The translations under genes and the position numbers were made by a program. Below the pieces are notes generated by a model. The model did no database searches and was not told the DNA's origin. It saw only the letters and a program-made list of their open reading frames with translations. This document shows, piece after piece, positions 35,700 through 44,118 of a stretch of DNA of 64,000 nucleotides. How positions within the stretch are numbered: position 1 is the stretch's first letter; each line of letters opens with the position of its first letter. Origin of the DNA: Rhizobium mongolense subsp. loessense (GTDB lineage Bacteria > Pseudomonadota > Alphaproteobacteria > Rhizobiales > Rhizobiaceae); assembly GCF_900099775.1 (NCBI RefSeq), contig NZ_FMTM01000001.1:434001-498000 (forward strand), read 5' to 3'.

Positions 35700-36121
35700 T
35701 TTGGACCGTCACACACACGAGCGATGCGACGTGCCGCATCACCTCAGAAGCTTACCTATCTCCTATTGCACAGCCAGCATGAACGGAATTTGAACGCGCC
35801 TGCGAAAGCCTTGGAAGACAAGCATTTTGGCCCTGTTTTTCTTGCTCGGCCAACGGACAGAATTCTACGCTGGAATTGCGCATCCTGCATCTTTTTCGAC
35901 ATCACTTCAGATTTCGAATTGACAGGCAGCGTGTAACTCTACTAAATTTATAGAGATTAAACCGGCCTCGACGGATGCTGGCCTGACGCGGCTGCTTTTC
36001 TGCATTGCAGCGGCTTCGGAGAGATATTTGCTCCCGTATGCGCCGCTTTCGAAATCCGTTTTTCTGTGCGATCTGCCCTCAAGCTGCGATACTCCGGCCA
36101 ACATCGAGGACAGGGTTTTTC
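35700..36121. other. 422-base divergent region, Rrf2 / cysHDN
   Basis: This gap holds no convincing gene. Its left half is AT-poor and without an evident signal. The right half carries a predicted cysH promoter with a palindrome (35919-35955), then an unusually long leader of about 165 bases before cysH. The leader is open in the cysH frame from 36005, but that extension is judged unlikely. Confidence 0.5.
35919..35955 (+). promoter_or_regulatory. Predicted cysHDN promoter with operator palindrome
   Basis: TTGACA at 35919-35924 is followed after 17-18 bases by CTAAAT/TAAATT, giving a plausible sigma-70 promoter. Its -10 region lies inside the palindrome CTCTA-C-TAAATTTA-TAGAG (35937-35955). 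A repressor bound there would block RNA polymerase. The divergent Rrf2-family gene is the natural candidate. Confidence 0.6.
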
Positions 36122-36862
36122 ATGACTGTTGTCAATATCATCGAAGAAGCGGAAACGCTGAATGCGAAACTTGCGCCCTTGAGCCTGGCCGAACGCCTGT
36201 CGTTTGTCGCCGGCCTCGACGTAAGGGTCGTCTTCACGACATCGCTTGGTATCGAAGACCAGGTGATCACCGCCGAAATCGGCAATCATCGCCTGCCGAT
36301 CGACGTCGTAACGCTGCAGACCGGCCGCCTCTTCCCCGAGACGCTGGCGCTGATCGAAGAAACCGAAAACCAGTACGACATCCACATCACCCGCTACGAG
36401 CCAGAGCAGGCCGATATCGAAGCCTATGCGGCAAAATACGGCATGAACGGCTTTTACGAGAGCGTCGAAGCCAGGCATGCCTGTTGTGGCGTGCGCAAGC
36501 TGAAGCCGCTTGCGCGGGCGCTGGCAGGCGCAACGATCTGGATCACCGGGCTGCGCCGCGGTCAGTCCGCCAACCGAGCGGAAACGCCGTTTGCGGAATA
36601 TGACGCCGAACGGCACCTCCTGAAGATCAATCCGCTTGCCGACTGGGATATCGAGACAATCAAGTCCTACGTCGCCGACAATAGCGTGCCGGTTAATCCG
36701 CTACATGCCCGCGGCTACCCTTCTATCGGCTGCGAGCCTTGCACGCGCGCCATCAAGCCCGGCGAGCCGGAGCGCGCCGGCCGCTGGTGGTGGGAACAGG
36801 ATGAAAAACGCGAATGCGGCCTGCATGTCGGCGAAGAGGCGACAGCGGTTGCCGCACGATAG
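36122..36862 (+). CDS. cysH: Adenylyl-sulfate (APS) reductase
   Basis: A 246-residue thioredoxin-dependent reductase that turns APS into sulfite. Two cysteine pairs, ARHACCGVRKL and GCEPCTRA, would bind a [4Fe-4S] cluster and mark it as an APS rather than a PAPS reductase. The substrate loop FTTSLGIEDQVI and the C-terminal ECGLH catalytic cysteine are present. ATG at 36122; an in-frame extension from 36005 lacks a ribosome site. It starts the cysHDN cluster, though a palindromic repeat splits it from cysD. Confidence 0.92.
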   Translation: MTVVNIIEEAETLNAKLAPLSLAERLSFVAGLDVRVVFTTSLGIEDQVITAEIGNHRLPIDVVTLQTGRLFPETLALIEETENQYDIHITRYEPEQADIEAYAAKYGMNGFYESVEARHACCGVRKLKPLARALAGATIWITGLRRGQSANRAETPFAEYDAERHLLKINPLADWDIETIKSYVADNSVPVNPLHARGYPSIGCEPCTRAIKPGEPERAGRWWWEQDEKRECGLHVGEEATAVAAR

Positions 36863-36895
36863 TCAGGAAGGGTGAGTTTGACGGCCGACTGCATG

Positions 36896-36976
36896 GCCCC
36901 TCACCCCTGGGACGGAAAACGGGCCGCCGAGTGCGGCATTTAACTCCCTCTCCGTGAGAGGGTTGAGGTGAGGGGC
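36896..36976. repeat. Intergenic palindromic element between cysH and cysD
   Basis: GCCCCTCACC (36896-36905) is inverted as GGTGAGGGGC (36967-36976), with an inner hairpin CCCTCTC-CGT-GAGAGGG (36946-36962). It resembles the elements at 8216 and 31849 in base usage and layout. It could modulate expression of cysD relative to cysH. Confidence 0.6.
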
Positions 36977-37016
36977 GAATGCCTTCTTGCCAAGGATCGA
37001 AAGTTTGGAGTAGGAA

Positions 37017-37970
37017 ATGCCCGATAGCCGTCCGGATACGGAACTCAACAATCCACAGAGCGCCAAGCCGCCGCTCGATCCGCACCTGAAGGCTCTGGAA
37101 AACGAGTCCATCCATATCTTCCGCGAGGTTGCAGCCGAATTCGAGCGTCCGGTGATGCTCTATTCGATCGGAAAGGACTCGTCGGTGCTGCTGCACCTGG
37201 CACGCAAGGCTTTTTATCCGGGCCGCGTGCCCTTCCCGCTGCTGCATGTGAACACCGGCTGGAAATTCCAGGAGATGATCGCCTTTCGCGACGAGACCGC
37301 AAAGAAGTACGACCTGGACCTGGTCGAGCACATCAATCCGCGCGGCGCCGCCGAAGGAATCACACCCTTCAGCCACGGCTCCGCGACCTTCACCGACATC
37401 ATGAAGACCGAGGGGCTGCGCCAGGCGCTTGACGCCGGACAGTTCGACGCAGCCTTCGGCGGCGCGCGCCGCGACGAGGAGGCAAGCCGCGCCAAGGAAC
37501 GCATCTATTCCTTCCGCACGCCGGACCACCGCTGGGATCCGCGCAACCAGCGACCCGAGCTCTGGAACATCTACAACGGCCAGATCCGCAAGGGCGAGAG
37601 CGTGCGCGCCTTCCCGCTGTCGAACTGGACCGAGGTCGATATCTGGCGCTACATCCAGGCCGAAGACATTCCGCTGGTGCCGCTCTACTATGCGAAGAAG
37701 CGCCCCTACGTTGAGCGCGACGGCATGATGATCCTTGCGGAAGACCCGCGGCTGGAACTCCTTCCCGGCGAAGTCCGCCAGGAAGGCATGATCCGTTTCC
37801 GTACCCTCGGCGATTTCCCGCTGACGGGTGCCATCCGCTCCACCGCCACCACCCTTGAAGACGTCATAGCGGAGCTGGAAATCGCAACTGTTTCCGAGCG
37901 CCAGGGCCGCGCCATCGACCGCGATCAGTCCGGCTCCATGGAAAAGAAGAAGCGTGAAGGATATTTCTGA
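37017..37970 (+). CDS. cysD: Sulfate adenylyltransferase subunit 2
   Basis: A 317-residue ATP-sulfurylase catalytic subunit that makes APS from sulfate and ATP, working with CysN. Landmarks are the PP-loop [59 protein letters not shown], and [12 protein letters not shown]. The C-terminal EKKKREGYF is typical. ATG at 37017; the gene ends one base before the cysN ATG, so they are coupled. Confidence 0.95.
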   Translation: MPDSRPDTELNNPQSAKPPLDPHLKALENESIHIFREVAAEFERPVMLYSIGKDSSVLLHLARKAFYPGRVPFPLLHVNTGWKFQEMIAFRDETAKKYDLDLVEHINPRGAAEGITPFSHGSATFTDIMKTEGLRQALDAGQFDAAFGGARRDEEASRAKERIYSFRTPDHRWDPRNQRPELWNIYNGQIRKGESVRAFPLSNWTEVDIWRYIQAEDIPLVPLYYAKKRPYVERDGMMILAEDPRLELLPGEVRQEGMIRFRTLGDFPLTGAIRSTATTLEDVIAELEIATVSERQGRAIDRDQSGSMEKKKREGYF

Positions 37971-37971
37971 G

Positions 37972-39456
37972 ATGACTGCAGCAGCACCTGCAACCGCCAT
38001 CGCCCTGCCTGCCGCCGAGCCGCTGAAGGCCACGCGCGACACGCGGCCATTGCGCCTCATCACCTGCGGCAGCGTCGACGACGGCAAATCCACGCTGATC
38101 GGCCGGTTGCTCTGGGACACCAAGGCCGTCAAGGAAGACCAGGCGGCGACGCTCCAGCGCGACTCCACCGGCAAGCAAAATGATCTCGGCCTGCCCGACT
38201 TCGCACTGCTCCTGGACGGCCTGCAGGCGGAGCGCGAACAGGGCATCACCATCGATGTCGCCTATCGCTATTTCCAGACCGACAGGCGCGCCTTCATCGT
38301 CGCCGATACACCCGGCCACGAACAGTACACCCGCAACATGGCAACCGGCGCTTCAACCGCCGATCTCGCCGTGCTGCTGGTCGATGCCCGCGCCGGGATC
38401 CTCGAGCAGACGCGCCGCCACGCGACAATCGCCTCGCTGCTCGGCATCAAGCAGTTCGTGCTTGCCGTCAACAAGATCGATCTGACCGGCTACGACCGCG
38501 CCGGATTCGAGAAGATTACGCACGAGTTCAAGGAATTTGCCCTATCGCTCGGCGTCAAGCAGATCACCGCGATCCCGATGTCGGCGCTGAAGGGGGAAAA
38601 CGTCGTCTATTCCGGCCAAGCCGCCATGCCCTGGTACACAGGTCCGACGCTGGTTGAGACGCTGGAGCTTGCCACGGTGCGCTCTTCGCAGACCGTCGGC
38701 TTCCGTCTCTCGGTGCAGCGCGTCTCGCGTCCCGGCGAAAGCTTCCGTGGCTATCAAGGCACGGTTGCCGGCGGTTCGGTGAAGCCGGGCGACAGCGTCA
38801 TGATCCTGCCATCGGGCATGGTCGCCAATGTTTCCAAGATCGTCACCTTCGACCTAGTGCGCAACGCGGCCGTCGCGGGCGATGCGATCACCCTCGTGCT
38901 CGACCGACAGGTCGACGTCGCGCGCGGCGACATGATCGTCTCGATCGACAGCCAGCCGCAGGTCGGCCTTGCCTTCGACGCGCAGATCGTGGCGCTGCAG
39001 CCGGAAGGCATCGAGGCCGGCAAGCGCTACTGGCTGAAGAGCGGCAGCCGCCGCCAGCGCGTCCAGGTACAGCCCATCAGCCAGTTGGAGCTGAAGACCG
39101 GCGCCTGGAACATGGCCGAGCGGCTTTACATGAATGCCATCGGCAAAGTGCGCCTCGCCTTCGATGAAGCGGCGATCTTCGATCCTTATGAGCAGAACCG
39201 CTCCTCCGGCTCCTTCATCCTCATCGACCCGGACACCAACAATACGGTCGCCGGCGGCATGGTGACCGGCAAGCGCTCGGAACTCGGCGGACTTCACGCC
39301 GGTGACGCACGCGTCATCCTCTCGCTTCCAGCTGACCTCGCCGAGCAGATTATGGCGAGCGAGATCTTCGCAACCCGCCGCGACGAGGCGCATGTGCACC
39401 GGATGACTGCGGCGGAAGCGGCGGAACTCTGGAAAAACGCCGCAAGCGATATCTGA
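37972..39456 (+). CDS. cysN: Sulfate adenylyltransferase subunit 1 (GTPase)
   Basis: A 494-residue EF-Tu-like GTPase that drives CysD. The G motifs are GSVDDGKSTLIGRL (P-loop), DTPGHEQYTRNMATGASTAD and NKIDLTGY. It ends after the beta-barrel domain (PYEQNRSSGSFILIDPDTN) without the CysC APS-kinase domain often fused to rhizobial CysN/NodQ. This matches a pathway in which CysH reduces APS directly. ATG at 37972 follows the cysD stop by one base; an in-frame GTG at 37954 overlaps cysD and is less likely. Confidence 0.95.
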   Translation: MTAAAPATAIALPAAEPLKATRDTRPLRLITCGSVDDGKSTLIGRLLWDTKAVKEDQAATLQRDSTGKQNDLGLPDFALLLDGLQAEREQGITIDVAYRYFQTDRRAFIVADTPGHEQYTRNMATGASTADLAVLLVDARAGILEQTRRHATIASLLGIKQFVLAVNKIDLTGYDRAGFEKITHEFKEFALSLGVKQITAIPMSALKGENVVYSGQAAMPWYTGPTLVETLELATVRSSQTVGFRLSVQRVSRPGESFRGYQGTVAGGSVKPGDSVMILPSGMVANVSKIVTFDLVRNAAVAGDAITLVLDRQVDVARGDMIVSIDSQPQVGLAFDAQIVALQPEGIEAGKRYWLKSGSRRQRVQVQPISQLELKTGAWNMAERLYMNAIGKVRLAFDEAAIFDPYEQNRSSGSFILIDPDTNNTVAGGMVTGKRSELGGLHAGDARVILSLPADLAEQIMASEIFATRRDEAHVHRMTAAEAAELWKNAASDI

Positions 39457-39466
39457 GACTGAAGAT

Positions 39467-39490
39467 GGGGCCGGACGGCCCCTTTTTCTT
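39467..39490 (+). terminator. Rho-independent terminator of cysHDN
   Basis: GGGGCC, loop GGAC, GGCCCC is a perfect 6-base stem followed directly by TTTTTCTT, eleven bases after the cysN stop. It closes the sulfate operon. Confidence 0.85.
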
Positions 39491-39592
39491 GCGGTTCGAG
39501 GCGTGCGTTACGCATCTGGCGCAAACGGATCGCCGCACGCAGTGTGCGGCGCAAATACTCGCCGGGGACCAGGGAAACTCGGGAAAATCGGC

Positions 39593-39669
39593 TGGTCGGA
39601 GTGGAGTGATTCGAACACTCGACCCCCACGTCCCGAACGTGGTGCGCTACCAGACTGCGCTACACTCCG
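39593..39669 (-). tRNA. tRNA-Pro (anticodon CGG)
   Basis: A 77-base cloverleaf on the minus strand. The acceptor arms are CGGAGTG and CACTCCG, the anticodon stem is CCACG/CGTGG with loop TTCGGGA (anticodon CGG, codon CCG), and the T-arm has GTTCGAATC. The 3' CCA is encoded. Confidence 0.95.
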
Positions 39670-39938
39670 TGACCAGCGGCGCCTCTATAGACCGGCCCAT
39701 CTTATTGCGCAAGCACCAAATTTCAAAACCCGGCGCATTTTTGACGGAGGCGCGACAGGACCCGGCGCAGCCTAAAACTGCAACAAAAAGCCACACTCGC
39801 GGCAAATTTCGCGATCGCGAAGACAGGGCAATTTTCTTTTGCCGGGTTCCGCGCTAAAGCGCTCCACGGGACAAGCGGAAACCGTTGGCAGACAGCGATT
39901 CCCGCCGTCGAATGCGCGACAAATTCAGGGACGATTAG

Positions 39939-40349
39939 ATGAAACTCCGCACCACTGCCGCGGTCGGGCTTGCCTTTGCGCTTGCCGGCTGCACGACCAT
40001 TCCTTCTGCAGGCGATCCGATTTCCGCACGCTGGACCGGCCAGTCGGCCGGCAAGTTCTTCGCCGCCTACGGCCCGCCGATCGCCGATACCGAAAACGGC
40101 TCGGCCACCGTCTACACGTGGAAGGGCGGCTACAAGAGGATCCGTGTCCCAGCAAAATATGCCGAAGGCGAAAACGGCAAGCGCGGCAAGCAGCTCGCTG
40201 CCGCCCGCACGCTCTATCTCCGCTGCCAGGTCGAAGTGACCGCCGATTCCAGCTACACCATCCGCTCCATCCGCACCGTCGGTGACATCCCGGGCGAAAA
40301 CAGCAAGTCCTATTGTGCGGAGTTTCTGGCACCGGAAACGGCTCAGTAG
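39939..40349 (+). CDS. Small lipoprotein of unknown function
   Basis: A 136-residue protein. The signal MKLRTTAAVGLAFALAGC ends in a lipobox at cysteine 18. The mature part begins TTIPSAGDPISARWTGQSAG and shows a conserved-looking middle (YTWKGGYKRIRVPAKYAEG) and two more cysteines near the C-terminus (LRCQVEV and SYCAEFLAP). I do not recognise a family. A strong terminator follows at 40379, so it is probably a single-gene unit between two tRNAs. Confidence 0.65.
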   Translation: MKLRTTAAVGLAFALAGCTTIPSAGDPISARWTGQSAGKFFAAYGPPIADTENGSATVYTWKGGYKRIRVPAKYAEGENGKRGKQLAAARTLYLRCQVEVTADSSYTIRSIRTVGDIPGENSKSYCAEFLAPETAQ

Positions 40350-40378
40350 CTGAGTTTCGCGGCCAGTATCAGTCCGGG

Positions 40379-40408
40379 AAGGCAGCCTGCAGGCTGCCTT
40401 TTCTTTTA
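40379..40408 (+). terminator. Rho-independent terminator after the lipoprotein gene
   Basis: AAGGCAGCC-TGCA-GGCTGCCTT is a perfect palindrome with a 9-base stem and is followed by TTCTTTTATT. It lies about 30 bases after the lipoprotein stop. Confidence 0.85.
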
Positions 40409-40505
40409 TTGGCTATTTCGACGAAGAGACATGCATGTGTGGAACCACTTCCATGTCTCAGGAATAAACCGTAACCTTTGTGTCCAGAATGGACCCGAAC
40501 AGTCG

Positions 40506-40580
40506 TGGCTGGGGCGCCAGGATTCGAACCTGGGAATGCCGGTACCAAAAACCGGTGCCTTACCGCTTGGCGACGCCCCA
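40506..40580 (-). tRNA. tRNA-Gln (anticodon TTG)
   Basis: A 75-base cloverleaf on the minus strand. The acceptor is TGGGGCG/CGCCCCA, the anticodon stem is CCGGT/ACCGG with loop TTTTGGT (anticodon TTG, codon CAA), and the T-arm has GGTTCGAATCC. The 3' CCA is encoded. Confidence 0.95.
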
Positions 40581-40742
40581 CCAGAGCTTGAGAGCGGAAA
40601 CCCGCTTTGCCGGAAGCGAGGCCTGATTAGCAAAGGTCCGGCTGCCTCACAATCACTAACTTGCGCTTCTGGCATATTTCTGTGCGCTTCTTCCTGCGCC
40701 ATGCTACGTCTTGGTTCGCCCGATCAAGTCTCAGGAGAGATG

Positions 40743-41039
40743 ATGAGCCAGTACCGTGCCCGCCCGCCTGCCCTTGCGACACTTCTTCTCGACGATGCCG
40801 TGGTGCGCATTACGCGCTGGGATTTCGAGCCGGGTGCGGATACCGGCGTGCATACCCACGGGTTCGGCTATGTCGTCGTGCCGATGACTGATTGCAAATT
40901 CCTGCTCGAGGATCGCGATGGCAGCCGGCGCGTCGACGTGGCCAAGGGCGCTGCCTACCGGCGTGAGGCGGGCGCGGAGCACAATGTCGTCAATGCCGGA
41001 AGCGAGCCGATGTCCTTTATCGAGATAGAATACAAGTAA
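40743..41039 (+). CDS. Small cupin-domain protein
   Basis: A 98-residue single cupin barrel. The metal-binding pair is in PGADTGVHTHGFGYVVVPMT (two histidines) and the second cupin half ends with AEHNVVNAGSEPMSFIEIEYK. The barrel would bind a metal and a small ligand. ATG at 40743 (or 40740) follows AGGAG five bases away; the longer upstream frame crosses the tRNA and is rejected. It leads a four-gene run with 3-base and 4-base junctions to an MBL hydrolase, a DCC protein and a DUF4166 fusion. Confidence 0.75.
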   Translation: MSQYRARPPALATLLLDDAVVRITRWDFEPGADTGVHTHGFGYVVVPMTDCKFLLEDRDGSRRVDVAKGAAYRREAGAEHNVVNAGSEPMSFIEIEYK

Positions 41040-41042
41040 ACC

Positions 41043-41966
41043 ATGCCCAGCCCGACATTCGATCTTGCCTTCGAGCCTCGCTATGGCCGCGCGGTGGACG
41101 TTGCGCTGGGGGTCCAGCGCATCACCGCCAACAATCCGAGCCCTTTCACCTTCCACGGCACCAACAGCTACATCGTCGGCACCTCTTCCGTCGCCGTCAT
41201 CGATCCGGGGCCTGAGAACGAAGCGCATTTTGAGGCCCTGATCAAGGCGCTCAAGGGCCGGACGGTCACGCATATAGTCATCACCCATACGCATCGCGAC
41301 CACTCGCCGCTTGCCGCGAAGTTGCAGAAAGAGACAGGCGCCATCACCGTCGGCGAAGGTATGCACCGGGCAGCAAGGCCGCTCTATGACGGCGAGGTCA
41401 ATCCCTTTGCTGAAAGCTCCGATACGCGTTTCGCGCCGGATATCGCACTTGGCGACGGCGAGACAATCAAAGGTGACGGCTGGGCGCTGACGGCGGTGCT
41501 GACACCGGGACACGCCGCAAACCACGCGGCTTTCGCGCTCGAAGGCACCGGCATCCTCTTTTCCGGCGACCATGTCATGGCCTGGGCGACCTCCATCGTT
41601 GCGCCGCCGGATGGCTCAATGGCCGATTACATGGTCTCGCTCGACAAGCTGATCGCACGCCGCGACCACCTGCTTTTCCCCGGCCATGGCGGGCCGGTGA
41701 AACGTCCCGTCTCCTTCATGCGGGCGCTGAAGACCCACCGGCGCATGCGCGAGCGCGCCGTCGTGGAGCGGATTAAGGCGGGCGACCGGCTGATCCCCGA
41801 CATGGTGAAGGTGATCTACCGCGACACAGACCCCAAGCTGCACGGCGCGGCGGCACTCTCCGTCCTCGCACATATCGAGAATTTGGTGGAGCGCGGCATT
41901 GTGCAGGCGGACGGACCGCCTTCGATCTTCGGGGCGTATCAATTGGCTGCTGGAGCGGGACGATGA
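41043..41966 (+). CDS. Metallo-beta-lactamase-fold hydrolase (LACTB2-like)
   Basis: A 307-residue hydrolase. The metal site is THTHRDHSPLAAKL, with further ligands in LTPGHAANHAAFALEG, LFSGDHVMAWAT and FPGHGGPVKRP. The overall form matches LACTB2-type proteins, which act on RNA or thioesters, with a helical C-terminal wing. Its true substrate is open. ATG at 41043 is three bases after the cupin stop, and its own stop overlaps the next start as ATGA, so it is translated with its neighbours. Confidence 0.85.
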   Translation: MPSPTFDLAFEPRYGRAVDVALGVQRITANNPSPFTFHGTNSYIVGTSSVAVIDPGPENEAHFEALIKALKGRTVTHIVITHTHRDHSPLAAKLQKETGAITVGEGMHRAARPLYDGEVNPFAESSDTRFAPDIALGDGETIKGDGWALTAVLTPGHAANHAAFALEGTGILFSGDHVMAWATSIVAPPDGSMADYMVSLDKLIARRDHLLFPGHGGPVKRPVSFMRALKTHRRMRERAVVERIKAGDRLIPDMVKVIYRDTDPKLHGAAALSVLAHIENLVERGIVQADGPPSIFGAYQLAAGAGR

Positions 41967-42415
41967 GACGGTATGACTATAGCTATCGGAGCGATGCCGC
42001 TGTTCCGGCCTTTCCGGACGACAAACCGCTCATCATCTTCGACGGCGAATGCGTCTTCTGCTCCGGTTGGGTGAAATTTGCGCTGAAGCACGACAAGGCC
42101 GGGCGTTACCGCTTCCTTACCGCGCAATCGCCGCTCGGCACGGCACTTTACCGGCACTACGGCCTGGATGAGCGGGACTACGAGACGAATATCCTGATCG
42201 AAGACGGCCGCGCGCATTTCAAATCCGAGGGTTCGATCCGCATGATTGCCCGGCTCGGCTTTCCCTGGTCGCTCATCAGTATCCTTTACATCATGCCGCG
42301 CCCGTTTGCCGACCGGCTCTATGAGTTCGTCGCCAGGAACCGCCTGAAGATCGCCGGGCGCCAGACAACATGCTATGTGCCCACGCCCGAGGAACGGAGC
42401 CGCTTCCTGGCATGA
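41963..42415 (+). CDS. DCC-family thiol-disulfide oxidoreductase
   Basis: A 150-residue thioredoxin-like protein with the DCC signature IIFDGECVFCSGWVKFALKHD (the motif D-G-x-C-x-x-C). The rest is a compact alpha/beta fold with RFLTAQSPLGTALYRHYGL and a hydrophobic C-terminal part (LISILYIMP). ATG at 41963 overlaps the previous stop by four bases, and its stop overlaps the next start in the same way. Cytoplasmic or membrane-bound. The family is widespread but poorly characterised. Confidence 0.85.
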   Translation: MRRYDYSYRSDAAVPAFPDDKPLIIFDGECVFCSGWVKFALKHDKAGRYRFLTAQSPLGTALYRHYGLDERDYETNILIEDGRAHFKSEGSIRMIARLGFPWSLISILYIMPRPFADRLYEFVARNRLKIAGRQTTCYVPTPEERSRFLA

Positions 42416-44109
42416 GCGGTTCGGCACTTCGCATTCTCATCATCGGCGGTTATGGCACGTTCGGCGCCAGGCTGGCGCAGCTTCTTTGCGACGACGAGCG
42501 CTTCTGCCTGCTGATTGGAGGACGTTCGCTTGCCAAGGCGGCTGCTTTCGTGTCCAGCCTGGGCGGCAAAGCCGGCAAGGAGCCGGTGGAGTTCGACCGC
42601 AACGGCGATGTTTACAAGCAGCTGTCAGCACTCGCGCCCGCCATGACAGTAGACGCTTCCGGACCGTTTCAGACGATGGGCGGCGATACCTATCGCGTGC
42701 CGAAAGCCTGCATATCTCTCGGCATCGACTACGCCGATCTGGCAGACAGCCGCGAATTCGTCCGCGGGATCGCAGCGCTAGACGCGGAAGCGCGGGCGGC
42801 AGGCGTATTCGTTCTGTCGGGACTGAGCAGCCTTCCCGCTCTCTCCTTTGCCGCGCTCGACCGTCTGGAACAGGATTTTTCGCGGATCGACCATGTTTCA
42901 TCGGGTATCGCGCCCTCGCCGCATGCCGACATCGGCCCCAACGTCATGCGGGCGATTGCGAGCTATGCCGGAAAGCCCGTGCCGATCTTTCGCAACGGCA
43001 TTTCCACGACTGGCCTTGGGCTCATCGAATGGCATCGGGTGACGGTCGCCGCACCGGGATGCATCCCGCTCAAAAGCAACCGTTTCCGACTGGTTGACGC
43101 GCCGGACCTCGATCTTCTGCCTCAGCGGTTCGAAGGCCTTTCGTCAGTATTCACCGGTGTGGCGACAAAGCCGCAGAGCTTGCAACGGCTGCTGGCCGCA
43201 ACGGCGCAACTGGTGCGGCTCAAGCTTCTTCCCTCGCTGTTGCCATTTGCCCCGTTGATGTATCGGGCAAGCAAGCTCTTCGCCTTCGGGGAACACAGGG
43301 GCGGCATGTTCGTCCACGCCTCAGGATCGGATAGGGCCGGCCAGCCGCTCGAAGCAAGCTGGCATCTGGTCGCGGAAGGCGATGACGGGCCATTCATCCC
43401 TGTCACCGGGCTGGAGGTACTGATAGGAAAGCTGGCGAATGGCAATCGACCGGCCGATGGTGCGCGTTCGGCGGCCGGCGAATTTCCTCTTGAAGCATTC
43501 GAAAGATGCTTCGAGCGCTTCGCCATCCACAGCGGCACGCGCCACGTTCGACCGGGAGAGGTGAACCTGCCTCTCTACCGGCGCCTGCTCGGCTCGGCCT
43601 GGGAACGGCTGCCCCGTGCAATTGCCGCGACGCATGACACAGCCGAAGGCGGGCACAGGCTCTCCGGCCGTGCACGCGTGGAGCGCGGGACCGGCTTCCT
43701 GGCCTCAATCATCGCTGCCGCCGTGGGCTTTCCGAAAGCGCAGGATGATGTTGCGGTCCGCGTATGTTTCACCACCAAAGGCAGAACGGAGTTCTGGACG
43801 CGCGATTTCGGCGGTGCAGAGTTTGGCGGCGTGCAACTGGAGGGCCAGGGGCGGGATGCGCATCTGCTCGCAGAAGATTTCGGGCCTTTCCGGATTCTTA
43901 TGGCTGTGGTGCCGGATGGCGCCAAGCTGCGTTTCATCATTCGCGGCTGGCGATTTTTCGGCATCCCCCTGCCTTTGGTGCTGGCGCCAGGCGGCGATAT
44001 CTACGAGGAGGAGCGCGAAAGCCGTTTCCATTTTCATGTGGAGATCGGCGGGCCGCTGACCGGGCTGATCGTGAGGTATGCCGGATGGCTGGAAGAGGAA
44101 GTCAGTTGA
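42412..44109 (+). CDS. Saccharopine-dehydrogenase-like / DUF4166 fusion protein
   Basis: A 565-residue two-part protein. The N-terminal half (about 1-370) is a Rossmann oxidoreductase with IGGYGTFGARLAQLLCDDER, GGRSLAKAAAFVSSL and VDASGPFQTMGGDTYRVP, like saccharopine dehydrogenase or a short-chain reductase. The C-terminal half (about 385-565) is DUF4166, with FRILMAVVPDGAKLRFIIRG and GLIVRYAGWLEEE. ATG at 42412 overlaps the DCC stop as ATGA. The fusion and tight operon suggest a redox pathway, perhaps for a lipid or cell-envelope compound, but none is established. Confidence 0.8.
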   Translation: MSGSALRILIIGGYGTFGARLAQLLCDDERFCLLIGGRSLAKAAAFVSSLGGKAGKEPVEFDRNGDVYKQLSALAPAMTVDASGPFQTMGGDTYRVPKACISLGIDYADLADSREFVRGIAALDAEARAAGVFVLSGLSSLPALSFAALDRLEQDFSRIDHVSSGIAPSPHADIGPNVMRAIASYAGKPVPIFRNGISTTGLGLIEWHRVTVAAPGCIPLKSNRFRLVDAPDLDLLPQRFEGLSSVFTGVATKPQSLQRLLAATAQLVRLKLLPSLLPFAPLMYRASKLFAFGEHRGGMFVHASGSDRAGQPLEASWHLVAEGDDGPFIPVTGLEVLIGKLANGNRPADGARSAAGEFPLEAFERCFERFAIHSGTRHVRPGEVNLPLYRRLLGSAWERLPRAIAATHDTAEGGHRLSGRARVERGTGFLASIIAAAVGFPKAQDDVAVRVCFTTKGRTEFWTRDFGGAEFGGVQLEGQGRDAHLLAEDFGPFRILMAVVPDGAKLRFIIRGWRFFGIPLPLVLAPGGDIYEEERESRFHFHVEIGGPLTGLIVRYAGWLEEEVS

Positions 44110-44118
44110 GCCCTCGCC

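Noticed and set aside
36005..36121. N-terminal extension of CysH with a CxxC pair (CAIC)
   Set aside because: It is in frame but has no ribosome site and family members start at the position equivalent to 36122. The cysteines would be outside the known cluster sites.
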